Shown here: piece after piece, positions 48,103 through 57,439 of the stretch
How positions within the stretch are numbered: the first letter of the stretch is position 1
Layout of the letters: each line of letters starts with the position of its first letter
Source of the DNA: Leisingera sp. NJS204
GTDB lineage: Bacteria > Pseudomonadota > Alphaproteobacteria > Rhodobacterales > Rhodobacteraceae
Reading direction: 5' to 3'
Length of the DNA: 64,000 nucleotides
Assembly (NCBI RefSeq): GCF_004123675.1
Contig: NZ_CP035417.1
Span: 1,913,501 to 1,977,500 of the forward strand
The notes under the pieces: model-generated
Database searches by the model: none
What the model was told of the DNA's origin: nothing
The model's input: only the letters and a program-made list of their open reading frames with translations
Made by a program: the position numbers and the translations under genes

Positions 48103-48888
48103 TCACGTGTTTTCCAGCTTGTCTTTGTTCTTCAGGCCAGTGCCCAGGTAGGCCTCGATCACCTGCTCATTCGCTTTAATCTCGTCCAGGGTGCCTTCGG
48201 CCAGCTTTTTGCCTTCGGCCATGCAGATCACCGGATCGCACAGGCGGCCGATGAATTCCATGTCGTGCTCAATGACGACAAAGGTATAGCCGCGCTCCTC
48301 GTTCAGACGCTTGATCGCATCGGCGATGGTATACAGCAGGGTCCGGTTCACGCCGGCGCCGACCTCATCCAGAAAGACGATCTTGGCATCAACCATCATG
48401 GTGCGGCCCAGCTCCAGCAGCTTCTTCTGGCCGCCGGATACCTGTCCTGCCTTCAGATCGGCGATATGGCTGATGGTGAGGAACTCCAGCACCTCATCCG
48501 CTTTGGCCCGCAGCGCGCGTTCCTCGTCGGCGATGCGTTTGCGGCCGAACCAGGTGTTCCACAGCGTTTCGCCTGATTGCGCGCCCGGCACCATCATCAG
48601 GTTTTCCCGGCACGTCATGGATGAGAACTCATGCGCGATCTGGAAGGTGCGCAAGAGCCCCTTGTGGAACAGCTCATGCGGCGGCAGGCCGGTGATATCC
48701 TCACCATCCATGGTGACACGGCCAAAGGTCGGCGGCAAAACACCCGCGATTACATTGAACAAAGTGGTCTTGCCGGCCCCGTTCGGGCCGATCAAACCGG
48801 TTATGGACCCCTTAGCGATTTCCAGCGAAGCGCCGTCCACCGCATGGAACCCGCCGAAGTGCTTATGCAAGTCCTCGACGACGATCAT
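48103..48888 (-). CDS. livG: Branched-chain amino acid ABC transporter ATPase LivG type
   Basis: The 261-residue ATPase has Walker A GPNGAGKTTLFNVIAG, HELFHKGLLRTFQIAHEFSSMT (LivG Q-loop region), the signature VSGGQKKLLELGRTMM and Walker B IVFLDEVGAGVNRTLL, then VIEHDMEFIGRLCDPVICMAEG. Where most members have DEPAAG, this one reads DEVGAG. The C-terminal tail KANEQVIEAYLGTG is typical. It lies 98 bases after the binding-protein gene. Confidence 0.95.
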   Translation of the reverse strand: MIVVEDLHKHFGGFHAVDGASLEIAKGSITGLIGPNGAGKTTLFNVIAGVLPPTFGRVTMDGEDITGLPPHELFHKGLLRTFQIAHEFSSMTCRENLMMVPGAQSGETLWNTWFGRKRIADEERALRAKADEVLEFLTISHIADLKAGQVSGGQKKLLELGRTMMVDAKIVFLDEVGAGVNRTLLYTIADAIKRLNEERGYTFVVIEHDMEFIGRLCDPVICMAEGKKLAEGTLDEIKANEQVIEAYLGTGLKNKDKLENT

Positions 48889-48934
48889 GTCATTTCATCC
48901 CCTGCCGCGGTTTTGCGGCGTTTTAAATTTGGAA

Positions 48935-48957
48935 CAGCCCGGGCGGAACCCGGGCTG
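48935..48957 (-). other. Hairpin between binding protein gene and livG
   Basis: CAGCCCGGG and CCCGGGCTG form a 9-bp stem with a 5-base loop, 30 bases after the binding-protein stop, followed on the minus strand by TTCCAAATTT. It probably stabilises or partly terminates the message so that more binding protein than ATPase is made. Confidence 0.6.
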
Positions 48958-48986
48958 ATCATTTTCTGTGTCTTTTCAGGTTCGTA

Positions 48987-50180
48987 TCAGCGGAACTTGA
49001 CGGTTTCGATCTTGCCGCCTTTGACTTCGACTTCGCGGTAAGAACCCGCGCTTTCACCCGGTCCGATCAGCTCAACGCCGGTTGCGCCCTGATAATCGAT
49101 CTCACCGCCAGCGGCGAGGATTTCCAGTGCCTTGCCCAACTCGCCGGGGTTGATCGGCTCGCCGGGACCATTGGCAACATCAAGGATCTTGCCCATGTAG
49201 TCCGCCGGTTTGGTCGAATTGGCAGCCTGCATCGCCAGCAGGAACAGCGCAGCGGCATCATAGGATTCCGGCGCATAAGCCGACGTGCCGTCAAAACCTG
49301 CTTCCTTGGCCATTTCAGCAAATACCTTGGAGCCTTCGCTGTCCGAGCCTGCGATCTGGCCGAAAGAACCATCCAGGTCCGGGCCGACGTTCTGCGGCAG
49401 GGAATCCCCGATCATGCCGTCGGGCAGGCCGAACATGTCAAACGCGCCGCTGTCCAGCGAGCCTTGGATGATGCCCAGACCGCCCTGGTCCAGGTAACCG
49501 GCAACAACCAGCACGTCGCCGCCAGCCGAGGCCAGCGCGCCGACTTCAGCCGAATAATCGCCCTTGCCGTCTTCGTGGGCCGCAACGATGGTGACTTCGC
49601 CGCCGGAAGCTTCGAAGGCGGATTGGATCGAATCCGCAAGGCCTTTGCCGTAGTCGTTGTTGGTGTAGGTCAGTGCGATCGACGAGACGCCGCGCTCTTT
49701 CAGCACGTCTGCCATGATCTCACCCTGGCGCGCGTCCGAAGGCGTGGTGCGGAAGAACAGGCCGTTGTCTTCCATTGTGCTCAGCCCGGGCGAGCTGGCG
49801 GAAGGAGAAATCATCACCATGCCGTTCGGAATGGCCACGTTCTGCAGAACTGCGCCGGTCACGCCCGAGCAATCGCCGCCGACAATGCCGTTGACGCCTT
49901 CTGAGATGATTTTCTCGGCGTTGGCCACAGCCAGGCCGTTGTCGACACAGCCGTTGTCAGCACGAACAGAGCTGACGGTCGCGCTGTCCAGCAGTTTGCC
50001 GGATTTGGTGACTTCTTCCATCGCCAGTTCCGCGCCGCTGGCCATTGCCGGTGTCAGCGATTCAATCGGACCGGTGAATCCGAACAGGATGCCGAGCTTA
50101 ACTTCCTTGGCGTGGCCGCCGGCATATGCGGTGCCAGCCGTCAGCGCAGCGGCCGCGGTGGCCATCAGCAGTTTCTTCAT
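48987..50180 (-). CDS. ABC transporter substrate-binding protein, Leu/Ile/Val type
   Basis: This encodes 397 residues, starting at MKKLLMATAAAALTAGTAYAGG (signal peptide cleaved near AYA-GG); the frame extends 17 codons up without a ribosome site. The periplasmic-binding type 1 fold is shown by KLGILFGFTGPIESLTPAMASGAELAMEEV and ISPSASSPGLSTMEDNGLFFRTTPSD. It heads a five-gene minus-strand unit (binding protein, livG, livF, secreted protein, livH-livM). The HAAT family takes branched-chain amino acids, amides or aromatic compounds; the ligand is open. Confidence 0.94.
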   Translation of the reverse strand: MKKLLMATAAAALTAGTAYAGGHAKEVKLGILFGFTGPIESLTPAMASGAELAMEEVTKSGKLLDSATVSSVRADNGCVDNGLAVANAEKIISEGVNGIVGGDCSGVTGAVLQNVAIPNGMVMISPSASSPGLSTMEDNGLFFRTTPSDARQGEIMADVLKERGVSSIALTYTNNDYGKGLADSIQSAFEASGGEVTIVAAHEDGKGDYSAEVGALASAGGDVLVVAGYLDQGGLGIIQGSLDSGAFDMFGLPDGMIGDSLPQNVGPDLDGSFGQIAGSDSEGSKVFAEMAKEAGFDGTSAYAPESYDAAALFLLAMQAANSTKPADYMGKILDVANGPGEPINPGELGKALEILAAGGEIDYQGATGVELIGPGESAGSYREVEVKGGKIETVKFR

Positions 50181-50369
50181 TTGAAAACTCCCATTGTTGG
50201 AACAAAAATGTTCACATCGGACCCTAGGCAAGCCGGTTCCAAAAGAAAAGTCCTATTGAACCGGAACAGTTTTCCCCGGGCCGCTTGGTTTATGCTGCAC
50301 CTCCATATGATCCCCGGATGCAGCGCGGGCGTGGATTTACAAGGGAATCAAGAGAAGGAAAAGACCTCA

Positions 50370-51473
50370 ATGCTGCAGTATTCACGCCTTTTGACGGTAA
50401 CCGCCGCGCTGATGACGGTTTTCACGGCTTCTTATGCAGAAAACCTGCCGACCAGTCAGGGCGGACTGAGTGTAACCCGGATAGCCGATGGATTTGATGT
50501 GCCCTGGGCATTTGATTTTCTGCCCGGCGGCGGCCTGGTGGTGACAGAACGCGATGGGCGGTTGTTTCATGTCCGCGCGGGGCACAAGGAACGTATCAAA
50601 GGGGTGCCGCCCGTGGCGGCCGAAGGGCAGGGCGGCCTGCTGGATGTGATGGTGCCAAGGGATTTCGCCCAAAGCCGCGAGATCTTTCTGACCTTTGCCA
50701 GGCGTCAGGGCCGCGGTGCAGGCACCGCGCTGGCTGTTGGGCGGCTCAGCCAGGACAACAGCCGGCTGGAAAACGTCCGGGTTCTGTTCGAAGCCGCACC
50801 GGGCGCATTAGGCGGGCGGCATTTCGGTGCCCGCGTGGTGGAGGCGAAGGACGGCAGCCTGTTCGTTTCGCTGGGCGAGCGCGGCGACCGGCCCAGTGCC
50901 CAGAACCTGCGGCTGCACCAGGGATCAGTGGTGCGGATCAACCGCGACGGCTCGGTGCCCGCCGGCAATCCGTTCACCGTCACCCAAGGCGCGCAGCCGG
51001 AGATCTGGTCCTACGGGCACCGCAATCCGCAGGGCATGGCGCTGGATCTGCAGGGCAACCTGTGGGTTGCGGAACACGGTGCCAAAGGCGGCGATGAAGT
51101 GAACCGGGTCCGCAAGGGCGCCAACTACGGCTGGCCGGTGATTTCTTACGGGCGCCATTATTCGGGGAGCAAAATCGGCGAAGGCACCGCGAAACCAGGA
51201 ATGGAGCAGCCTGAATGGTATTGGGATCCCTCCATCGCACCGTCCGGCATGATGATTTACTCCGGCCGGATGTGGCCGCAGTGGCGCGGAGACATCTTCG
51301 TAGGCTCGCTGAAATTCGACTATATTTCCCGGCTCTCGGGAACACCGCTGAAAGAAGCAGAGCAGCTGCGAAGCAGTGAAACCGGGCGCATCCGCGATGT
51401 GCAGGAGGCGCCCGACGGTAGCATCTGGTTTGCGTCTGAAAGCGAGGGCGCGGTGTTCAGGCTCTCGCGCTGA
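50370..51473 (+). CDS. PQQ-dependent sugar (glucose/sorbosone-type) dehydrogenase
   Basis: The 367-residue periplasmic quinoprotein is of the Asd/GSDH fold. I start at MLQYSRLLTVTAALMTVFTASYAEN (signal peptide, cut near SYA); the upstream frame is far longer but non-coding. GFDVPWAFDFLPGGGLVVTERDGRLF, HFGARVVEAKDGSLFVSLGERGDR, SYGHRNPQGMALD and NYGWPVISYGRHYSG are signature blocks of the six-bladed propeller, with the catalytic His in LGGRHFGAR or SYGHRNP. Sugar specificity is unknown. No PQQ synthesis genes are in the window. Confidence 0.92.
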   Translation: MLQYSRLLTVTAALMTVFTASYAENLPTSQGGLSVTRIADGFDVPWAFDFLPGGGLVVTERDGRLFHVRAGHKERIKGVPPVAAEGQGGLLDVMVPRDFAQSREIFLTFARRQGRGAGTALAVGRLSQDNSRLENVRVLFEAAPGALGGRHFGARVVEAKDGSLFVSLGERGDRPSAQNLRLHQGSVVRINRDGSVPAGNPFTVTQGAQPEIWSYGHRNPQGMALDLQGNLWVAEHGAKGGDEVNRVRKGANYGWPVISYGRHYSGSKIGEGTAKPGMEQPEWYWDPSIAPSGMMIYSGRMWPQWRGDIFVGSLKFDYISRLSGTPLKEAEQLRSSETGRIRDVQEAPDGSIWFASESEGAVFRLSR

Positions 51474-51494
51474 CAGGCCGGAAGGCCGCGCGGA

Positions 51495-52499
51495 TCACAC
51501 CTTATAGGATGCCGCCTTGCTGCCGCGTTCGCGGTAGGGGGTGGTGTCGTAATGCGCCCGGTAGCATTTGGAAAAATGCGACGGCGAGGCAAAGCCGCAG
51601 GCCAGTGCCACGTTGATCACGCTCATATCTGTCTGCATCAGCAGGTTGCGCGCCTTTTGCAGCCGGATTTCCATGTAATAGCGCTTGGGTGAGCGGTTCA
51701 GGTAACGGCGGAACAGACGTTCCAGCTGGCGGGTGGACATGCCGACGTCCTGCGCCAGAACCGACGGGCTGATCGGCTCTTCGATATTGGCTTCCATCAT
51801 CTGGATCACCATTGACAGCTTCGGATGGCGCACCCCGATGCGGGTCGGGATCGACAGGCGCTGGGTGTCCTGGTCGGTCCGGATGGAAGAATAGATCAGC
51901 TGGTCGGCCACCGCATTGGCCAGCTCCTCGCCATGGTCATTGGCAATCAGCTTGAGCATCAGATCGATGGACGAGGTGCCGCCGGCGGTGGACAGCCGGT
52001 TGCCATCAATCACAAAGACCGATTTGGTCAGGTCAACCTCGTCAAACTCTTCGGCAAAACTGTCGGCGTTTTCCCAGTGAATGGTCGCCCTTTTACCGTC
52101 CAGCAGACCGGCCTTGGCCAATGTGTAAGAGGCGGTGCACAGTCCGCCGATGGTCAGCCCCTTGCGGGCTTCGCGGCGCAGCCAGGCCAAGAGCTTTTTG
52201 GTGGTGGATTCCTGCACATCAATGCCAGAGCACAGCATGACCACATCATCGCGGTGCAGGTCGTTCAGATCGCCGTCCAGATTGAACGTGGTGCCGGCCG
52301 AACAGGTCACCGTTTCACCGCCTTCACCGATCAGCGTCCAGGCATAGGTGTCCTTCCCATGCATCCGGTTGGCAATCCGCAGGCATTCGACAGCCGATGC
52401 ATAGGAAAGCATCGTGAACTTGTCGAGAAGCACAAAAACGAACCGCTTTGGCTGGCCGGCGTCAACTCCAGAATCAGCAGGCTTGCGTGGCGTCTGCAT
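51495..52499 (-). CDS. GlxA-family (DJ-1/PfpI + AraC) transcriptional regulator
   Basis: The 334-residue protein has an N-terminal DJ-1/PfpI-like domain (RFVFVLLDKFTMLSYASAVECLRIANRM; the elbow cysteine in IGGLCTASYTLA) and a C-terminal AraC helix-turn-helix pair (SPSVLAQDVGMSTRQLERLFRRYL; VALACGFASPSHFSKCYRAHYDTTP). The group includes GbdR and CdhR, regulators of glycine betaine and carnitine catabolism, so control of quaternary-amine use is a reasonable guess. It converges on the sugar dehydrogenase gene and is divergent from the DAHP synthase gene. Confidence 0.92.
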   Translation of the reverse strand: MQTPRKPADSGVDAGQPKRFVFVLLDKFTMLSYASAVECLRIANRMHGKDTYAWTLIGEGGETVTCSAGTTFNLDGDLNDLHRDDVVMLCSGIDVQESTTKKLLAWLRREARKGLTIGGLCTASYTLAKAGLLDGKRATIHWENADSFAEEFDEVDLTKSVFVIDGNRLSTAGGTSSIDLMLKLIANDHGEELANAVADQLIYSSIRTDQDTQRLSIPTRIGVRHPKLSMVIQMMEANIEEPISPSVLAQDVGMSTRQLERLFRRYLNRSPKRYYMEIRLQKARNLLMQTDMSVINVALACGFASPSHFSKCYRAHYDTTPYRERGSKAASYKV

Positions 52500-52680
52500 G
52501 GCGGGCGTCCTTCAAGAAACAATTCGGGCCGCGGCAGCACGCTCCGCGGCAGGTTGGAAAACCGTGCTCACAGCTTGGACCCGGGGTCAAGTGGGCGCAA
52601 TTCTAAACTGGTCACTCCGATGCGGATTTTGTATAGAGCACTCAACCTGATCTAAAGACCTCTGATGCGGAGATAAAGTC

Positions 52681-54051
52681 ATGAGCGAATGGCAAAAAAC
52701 GGACTGGCGCAACAAGCCGCGGGTTCAAATGCCGGACTATACCGATGCGGCAGCGCTGAATGCTGTCGAGGCTCAGCTTTCCAAATTCCCGCCGCTGGTC
52801 TTTGCCGGCGAAGCGCGCCGCCTTAAACAGCACCTGGGTGCTGCGGGGCGCGGTGAAGCCTTTCTGCTGCAGGGCGGCGATTGCGCCGAAAGCTTTGACC
52901 AGTTCAGCGCTGATGCGATCCGCGACACCTTCATGGTGATGCTGCAGATGGCGATGGTGCTGACCTATGGCGCCAAAGTGCCGGTGGTGAAAGTGGGCCG
53001 TATGGCCGGCCAGTTCGCCAAGCCGCGCAGCGCGCCGACCGAAACCATTGATGGCGTTGAGCTGCCCAGCTACCGCGGCGACATCATCAACGAGCTGGAC
53101 TTTACCTCTGCCGCGCGCATTCCCAACCCGCAGAAGATGCTGCAGGCCTATACCCAGGCCGCTGCAACGCTGAACCTGCTGCGCGCTTTCTCCACCGGCG
53201 GGTTTGCCGACATGAGCCGGGTGCATTCCTGGACCCTGGGCTTTACGGATGAACAGGAAGTCCAGAAATACAGCGAGATCGCAAACCGTATTCAGGATAC
53301 GATCGATTTCATGGCTGCCGCCGGCATAACCGCCGACACCACCCACGAACTCTCGACCGTGGATTTCTACACCAGCCACGAAGGGCTGCTGCTGGAATAT
53401 GAGGAAGCGCTGACCCGGCTTGATTCGACTTCCGGCAAATGGCTGGCCGGTTCCGGCCACATGATCTGGATTGGCGACCGCACCCGACAGCCTGACGGTG
53501 CCCATGTGGAATTCTGCCGCGGTGTGCTGAACCCGGTTGGTCTGAAATGCGGCCCGACCACCACCGCCGAGGATCTCAAGGTGCTGATGGCGCGCCTGAA
53601 CCCGGAGAACGAAGAGGGCAAGCTGACGCTGATCGCCCGCTTCGGCGCTGGCAAGGCCGGCGAACACCTGCCGCGTTTGGTCAAGGCGGTCAAGGAAGAG
53701 GGCGCCAATGTCACTTGGGTCTGCGACCCGATGCATGGCAACACCATCAAATCCTCCACCGGTTACAAAACCCGCCCCTTCGACAGTGTTCTGCGCGAAG
53801 TGCGCGACTTCTTCGGCGTCCACAAGGCCGAAGGCACTATTCCGGGCGGCGTGCATTTCGAGATGACCGGCCAGGACGTGACCGAATGCACCGGCGGCGT
53901 CCGCGCGGTGACCGATGAGGATCTGAGCGACCGCTACCACACCGCCTGCGATCCGCGCCTGAACGCCAGCCAGTCGCTGGAACTGGCCTTCCTGGTGGCC
54001 GAGGAACTGTCTGCATTGCGGGCCGCGCAAAACACCCGCCAGGCTGGCTGA
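52681..54051 (+). CDS. aroG: Class II DAHP synthase
   Basis: The 456-residue enzyme condenses phosphoenolpyruvate with erythrose 4-phosphate to start the shikimate pathway. Class II markers are the FLLQGGDCAESFDQF metal-cysteine motif, GRMAGQFAKPRSAPTE, THEL-(x)-YTSHEGLLLEYEEALTR, WIGDRTRQPDGAHVEFCRGV, and VTWVCDPMHGNTI. The start MSEWQKTDWRNKPRVQMPDY is typical. The 503-codon antisense frame over the same region is a composition artefact. Two terminators follow. Confidence 0.97.
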   Translation: MSEWQKTDWRNKPRVQMPDYTDAAALNAVEAQLSKFPPLVFAGEARRLKQHLGAAGRGEAFLLQGGDCAESFDQFSADAIRDTFMVMLQMAMVLTYGAKVPVVKVGRMAGQFAKPRSAPTETIDGVELPSYRGDIINELDFTSAARIPNPQKMLQAYTQAAATLNLLRAFSTGGFADMSRVHSWTLGFTDEQEVQKYSEIANRIQDTIDFMAAAGITADTTHELSTVDFYTSHEGLLLEYEEALTRLDSTSGKWLAGSGHMIWIGDRTRQPDGAHVEFCRGVLNPVGLKCGPTTTAEDLKVLMARLNPENEEGKLTLIARFGAGKAGEHLPRLVKAVKEEGANVTWVCDPMHGNTIKSSTGYKTRPFDSVLREVRDFFGVHKAEGTIPGGVHFEMTGQDVTECTGGVRAVTDEDLSDRYHTACDPRLNASQSLELAFLVAEELSALRAAQNTRQAG

Positions 54052-54061
54052 GAACCTGGAC

Positions 54062-54093
54062 AGGCCGCGCGCTGTCACGGCGCGTGGCCTTTT
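54062..54093 (+). terminator. Intrinsic terminator of the DAHP synthase gene
   Basis: AGGCCGCGCGC and GCGCGTGGCCT form an 11-bp stem (one G-U pair) with a 7-base loop, followed by TTTTG. Confidence 0.88.
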
Positions 54094-54108
54094 GAAACAT
54101 TGCTCATG

Positions 54109-54142
54109 TAAAAAGGCGCCCCGGGGTTCTCCCTCGGGGCGC
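54109..54142 (-). terminator. Intrinsic terminator of the PAS_5 gene
   Basis: On the minus strand GCGCCCCG and CGGGGCGC form an 8-bp stem, followed by CCTTTTTACA. It lies 78 bases after the stop of the convergent PAS gene. Confidence 0.8.
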
Positions 54143-54219
54143 AGTCGCTTCAAGTGCTATGACCTTGGACTTGAATTAAAAATACTTATGCGGCGGGACC
54201 GTATCCCGGCGCCCGCATG

Positions 54220-55056
54220 TCAGTCGCGGCTAACAATCAAACGCAGATGCGAAGCCCCCTTGCGCTTACCTTTGTTCGGGTCCGCCGCCTTTGCGGTTGT
54301 ATCTGCCGGTTCGCCAAGTTTACCTGCGCGGCTGCGTTCCAGCAGCGCCTTGGCCTCGTCCATAATTGAACGTTCAGGTTTGAACCGCGCCTGGGTTTCT
54401 GCAAAACCCGGGTTAGGCTGGTTTGCGTCCCGGCCCTCGTCTGCGGCTGAAACCCGCGGTTTGGCTTTGAACCCGGCAGCACCAGGGGCTTTGCCGACCG
54501 CGCGCATTTCGATCGACGAGATCGAGAAACGCTGCGAGGTGGCAGCTGCCCCTTCATCCGCGACCAGAACCCCCAGAACCCGGCTGATATCGCCCAGGTC
54601 GCTGCGCAATGGCAGCAGCAGCATGCGGGCGTCGCGCGGTGTGCGCTGGCGCGGCGCTTCGATTTGCAGCTCCAGCTCAATGATGGCGGGGGTTTCGAAC
54701 ATGTGCTCCATGGCCGAGCTTAGCTGTTTGCGGGCCTCGGTGGTAAAAAACGCTGTCACCGGCATGCCGCGAACTTCCATACCTGCCATTTCGTTCACCA
54801 GCGTTCCGGCAAGGCGGAAGCGGGCAATCCCAGGTGCGATCCGTTCCAGAATGAATGTATTGCTCAGGATGTTTTCCAGCCCGCGCGGATCAATCTGCGA
54901 GCGGCTGGGCACATCGTCACCGCGCCGCAGCGCGGTCCAATAGGCTTCCGCTTGGCGCAACGGCGATTGTGAACCGCCTTTGCGGAAGCGGTTCATGGAA
55001 ACAACCTTGTCTTGACCTGTCTGCACTTCAGTTCCGCTGCGGCTGCCAAAAAACAT
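54220..55056 (-). CDS. PAS_5-domain protein
   Basis: This encodes 278 residues. The segment AEAYWTALRRGDDVPSRSQIDPRGLENILSNTFILERIAPGIARFRLAGTLVNEMAGMEVRGMPVTAFF is the PAS_5 fold (about residues 35-175), found almost only in alphaproteobacteria as a stand-alone sensor-like domain. The C-terminal 100 residues are low-complexity and basic (GKRKGASHLRLIVSRD). No output domain is attached. Its role is unknown; it may bind a small ligand or partner protein. It diverges from yicC, and the shared gap contains a partial CtrA-like TTAA motif of uncertain meaning. Confidence 0.85.
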   Translation of the reverse strand: MFFGSRSGTEVQTGQDKVVSMNRFRKGGSQSPLRQAEAYWTALRRGDDVPSRSQIDPRGLENILSNTFILERIAPGIARFRLAGTLVNEMAGMEVRGMPVTAFFTTEARKQLSSAMEHMFETPAIIELELQIEAPRQRTPRDARMLLLPLRSDLGDISRVLGVLVADEGAAATSQRFSISSIEMRAVGKAPGAAGFKAKPRVSAADEGRDANQPNPGFAETQARFKPERSIMDEAKALLERSRAGKLGEPADTTAKAADPNKGKRKGASHLRLIVSRD

Positions 55057-55296
55057 ATCTTCATCCCCTTCAACCCCGGCCTTCCCTTTGGTCGCGGCAA
55101 CCGGTGGCTGCGTTAACTCTTAGGGCCGGCTTGGTTACCCTGAAGTTAAGATGACACAATCTAATTCAAATTTGGACTACTTCTTTAAGCAATGGTTAAC
55201 GCGATAGGCGCGCCGCGGTTATGCGATTGGGCTTGCACCCTATACTTTCGAGACAGTAGAGCTGATCAATCACCAGCGACTAAGAGGGCCTGCCCG

Positions 55297-56193
55297 ATGA
55301 CCATCCGCAGCATGACCGCCTTTGCCTCGGCGCAGGGCAGCTCTGATCAGCACAGCTGGAGCTGGGAGCTCCGATCGGTCAACGCCAAGGGTTTGGACCT
55401 GCGGCTGCGGGTGCCGGATTGGCTGGAAGGTCTTGAAAATCTTATCCGTTCGACACTGGGCAAGGCGTTGGCACGGGGAAATGTCTCGCTCACTTTGCGC
55501 ATTTCGCGCATCGAAGACGGCGCCGGTCAGATGCAGGTAAATGCCGCCATTCTGCAATCGGTGATCAAGTCCTTGGCTGAGACACAATCCATTGCCAAGC
55601 AGAACCGGGTGGAAATCCGCCCGGCCTCAGCCGCCGAAGTTCTGACCTTTAAAGGGGTGCTGGAACAGTCCGCAGGCGGCGATGATCCGGCGCCGCTGGT
55701 TGCTGTACTCAGCAAGGAACTGGAAACTCTTGTGGCGGAATTCGTGCAAATGCGCGAGGCCGAGGGTGCCGCACTTGCCCAAATCCTTAACAGCCAGCTG
55801 GAGCAGGTCACCGCGCTAACGGCCCAGGCCGGGGAGCGTGCCGAAGAGCGCAAGTTGAAAATGGCGGAGACGCTTAAGGCCAACCTGGCGCGCGTCATGG
55901 ACAATGCCGATGGCGCGGATCCTGACCGTGTGGCCCAGGAGCTGGCCCTGATCGCGGTCAAGGCGGATGTGACAGAAGAACTCGACCGTCTTGGTGCCCA
56001 TGTGACCGCTGCCCGCGATCTTCTGGCCAAGGGTGGCGCGGTGGGCCGTAAATTCGACTTCCTGATGCAGGAGTTCAACCGCGAGGCCAACACGCTGTGT
56101 TCAAAAGCGCAGCACAGCGCCTTGACGGCGGTCGGGCTTGAGCTGAAAACCGTGATCGACCAGATGCGCGAGCAGGTGCAGAACATAGAATAA
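55297..56193 (+). CDS. YicC/YloC family endoribonuclease
   Basis: This encodes 298 residues, starting at [14 protein letters not shown], the family start; the frame runs 35 codons further up. [25 protein letters not shown] is the YicC N-terminal block, and [48 protein letters not shown] is the conserved C-terminal DUF1732 block. Members have been shown to cut RNA, including RyhB in E. coli. It is 16 bases upstream of gmk, an association widely seen in bacteria. Confidence 0.95.
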   Translation: MTIRSMTAFASAQGSSDQHSWSWELRSVNAKGLDLRLRVPDWLEGLENLIRSTLGKALARGNVSLTLRISRIEDGAGQMQVNAAILQSVIKSLAETQSIAKQNRVEIRPASAAEVLTFKGVLEQSAGGDDPAPLVAVLSKELETLVAEFVQMREAEGAALAQILNSQLEQVTALTAQAGERAEERKLKMAETLKANLARVMDNADGADPDRVAQELALIAVKADVTEELDRLGAHVTAARDLLAKGGAVGRKFDFLMQEFNREANTLCSKAQHSALTAVGLELKTVIDQMREQVQNIE

Positions 56194-56209
56194 GAAAAGG
56201 AGTGCCCAG

Positions 56210-56851
56210 ATGGCGGACCGCCGCGGCCTTTTGATCATCCTCTCATCGCCTTCGGGTGCCGGTAAATCCACTTTGGCCCGCCGCCTGATGGCCTGGGACC
56301 CGGGCCTCAAATTCTCGGTCTCGGCCACCACCCGCGCGCCGCGCCCGGGGGAGGAGCACGGCCGCGAGTATTTCTTCATGTCCGAAGATGAGTTCCGCCA
56401 GAAGGTGGCCGAAGGCGGCATGCTGGAACACGCCCATGTGTTCGGTAATTTCTACGGCTCCCCGGCTGGCCCGGTAAAAGACACCATCGAGGCCGGCCAG
56501 GACGTGCTGTTCGACGTCGATTGGCAGGGTGAAATCCAGATCCGAAATTCGGACCTGGGCAAGCACGCGCTGTCGATCTTCATCCTGCCGCCGTCGATCC
56601 CCGAACTGCGCCGCCGTCTGGAGACCCGTGCCCAGGACAGCGACGAGGTGATTGGTAAACGGATGCAGAAAAGCTGGGATGAAATCAGCCACTGGGGTTA
56701 CTATGATTACGTGCTGGTCAACGATGATCTGGACGAGACCGAGGCACGGCTGAAAACCATTGTCGAGGCGGAGCGCATGCGCCGCATCCAGCAGCCCAGG
56801 CTGCAGGATCACGTCCGCAACCTGCAAACCCAGTTCGAGGAACAGTCATGA
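56210..56851 (+). CDS. gmk: Guanylate kinase
   Basis: The 213-residue kinase makes GDP from GMP. The P-loop is [15 protein letters not shown], and the GMP-binding region is [18 protein letters not shown] and [13 protein letters not shown]. The lid contains [17 protein letters not shown] and the closing [12 protein letters not shown]. It overlaps the carbonic anhydrase gene by four bases (ATGA). Confidence 0.98.
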   Translation: MADRRGLLIILSSPSGAGKSTLARRLMAWDPGLKFSVSATTRAPRPGEEHGREYFFMSEDEFRQKVAEGGMLEHAHVFGNFYGSPAGPVKDTIEAGQDVLFDVDWQGEIQIRNSDLGKHALSIFILPPSIPELRRRLETRAQDSDEVIGKRMQKSWDEISHWGYYDYVLVNDDLDETEARLKTIVEAERMRRIQQPRLQDHVRNLQTQFEEQS

Positions 56852-57369
56852 CCCTGTACGCTCTTGGTGAGCATCAGCCGCAGATCCACGCAGACACCTG
56901 GGTCGCCCCGGACGCCAATCTAATCGGCAAGGTGGTAATGGAGGCAGGCGCCTCGGTCTGGTTCGGCGTCACCATTCGCGCCGACCACGAGGAAATCCGG
57001 ATCTGCGAAGGCACCAACGTGCAGGAAAACGTGGTGATGCACATTGATGCAGGCTACCCGCTGACCATCGGAAAGAACTGCACCATCGGCCACAAGGCGA
57101 TGCTGCACGGCTGCACTATCGGTGAAAACACCCTGGTTGGCATGGGCGCCACCATCCTGAATGGTGCGAAGATCGGCAAGAACTGCCTGATCGGGGCGGG
57201 GGCATTGATTACCGAGAACAAGGAAATCCCCGACAACTCGCTGGTGATGGGAAGCCCTGGCAAGGTGGTGCGTGAAGTGGACGCCGAGCTGGCCGAAAAA
57301 CTCACCCAAAGCGCGCTGCTGTATCAGGACAACATGCGCCGCTTCCGCGCAGAGCTGAAGCCGCTGTAA
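56848..57369 (+). CDS. Gamma-class carbonic anhydrase family protein
   Basis: The 173-residue left-handed beta-helix protein carries hexapeptide repeats ([31 protein letters not shown]). The histidine ligands of the gamma-CA site are visible in [10 protein letters not shown] and [14 protein letters not shown], along with the conserved [15 protein letters not shown]-terminal helix ([23 protein letters not shown]) caps the trimer. Many family members are inactive on CO2, so hydratase activity is not assured. Confidence 0.92.
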   Translation: MTLYALGEHQPQIHADTWVAPDANLIGKVVMEAGASVWFGVTIRADHEEIRICEGTNVQENVVMHIDAGYPLTIGKNCTIGHKAMLHGCTIGENTLVGMGATILNGAKIGKNCLIGAGALITENKEIPDNSLVMGSPGKVVREVDAELAEKLTQSALLYQDNMRRFRAELKPL

Positions 57370-57439
57370 TCGGGCGTGCTGCCACATCAGCTTTACACAG
57401 CGGTGCTAGACAGGCCGGGAATGTAATCGCGGGGTACAG

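Noticed and set aside
52642-54153. 503-codon frame antisense to DAHP synthase
   Set aside because: Sense gene is complete and conserved; antisense frame lacks any family signature.
55120-55215. CtrA box in the PAS_5-yicC gap
   Set aside because: Several TTAA/GTTAA motifs occur (for example TTAC-N7-TTAA) but none gives the full TTAA-N7-TTAA pattern.
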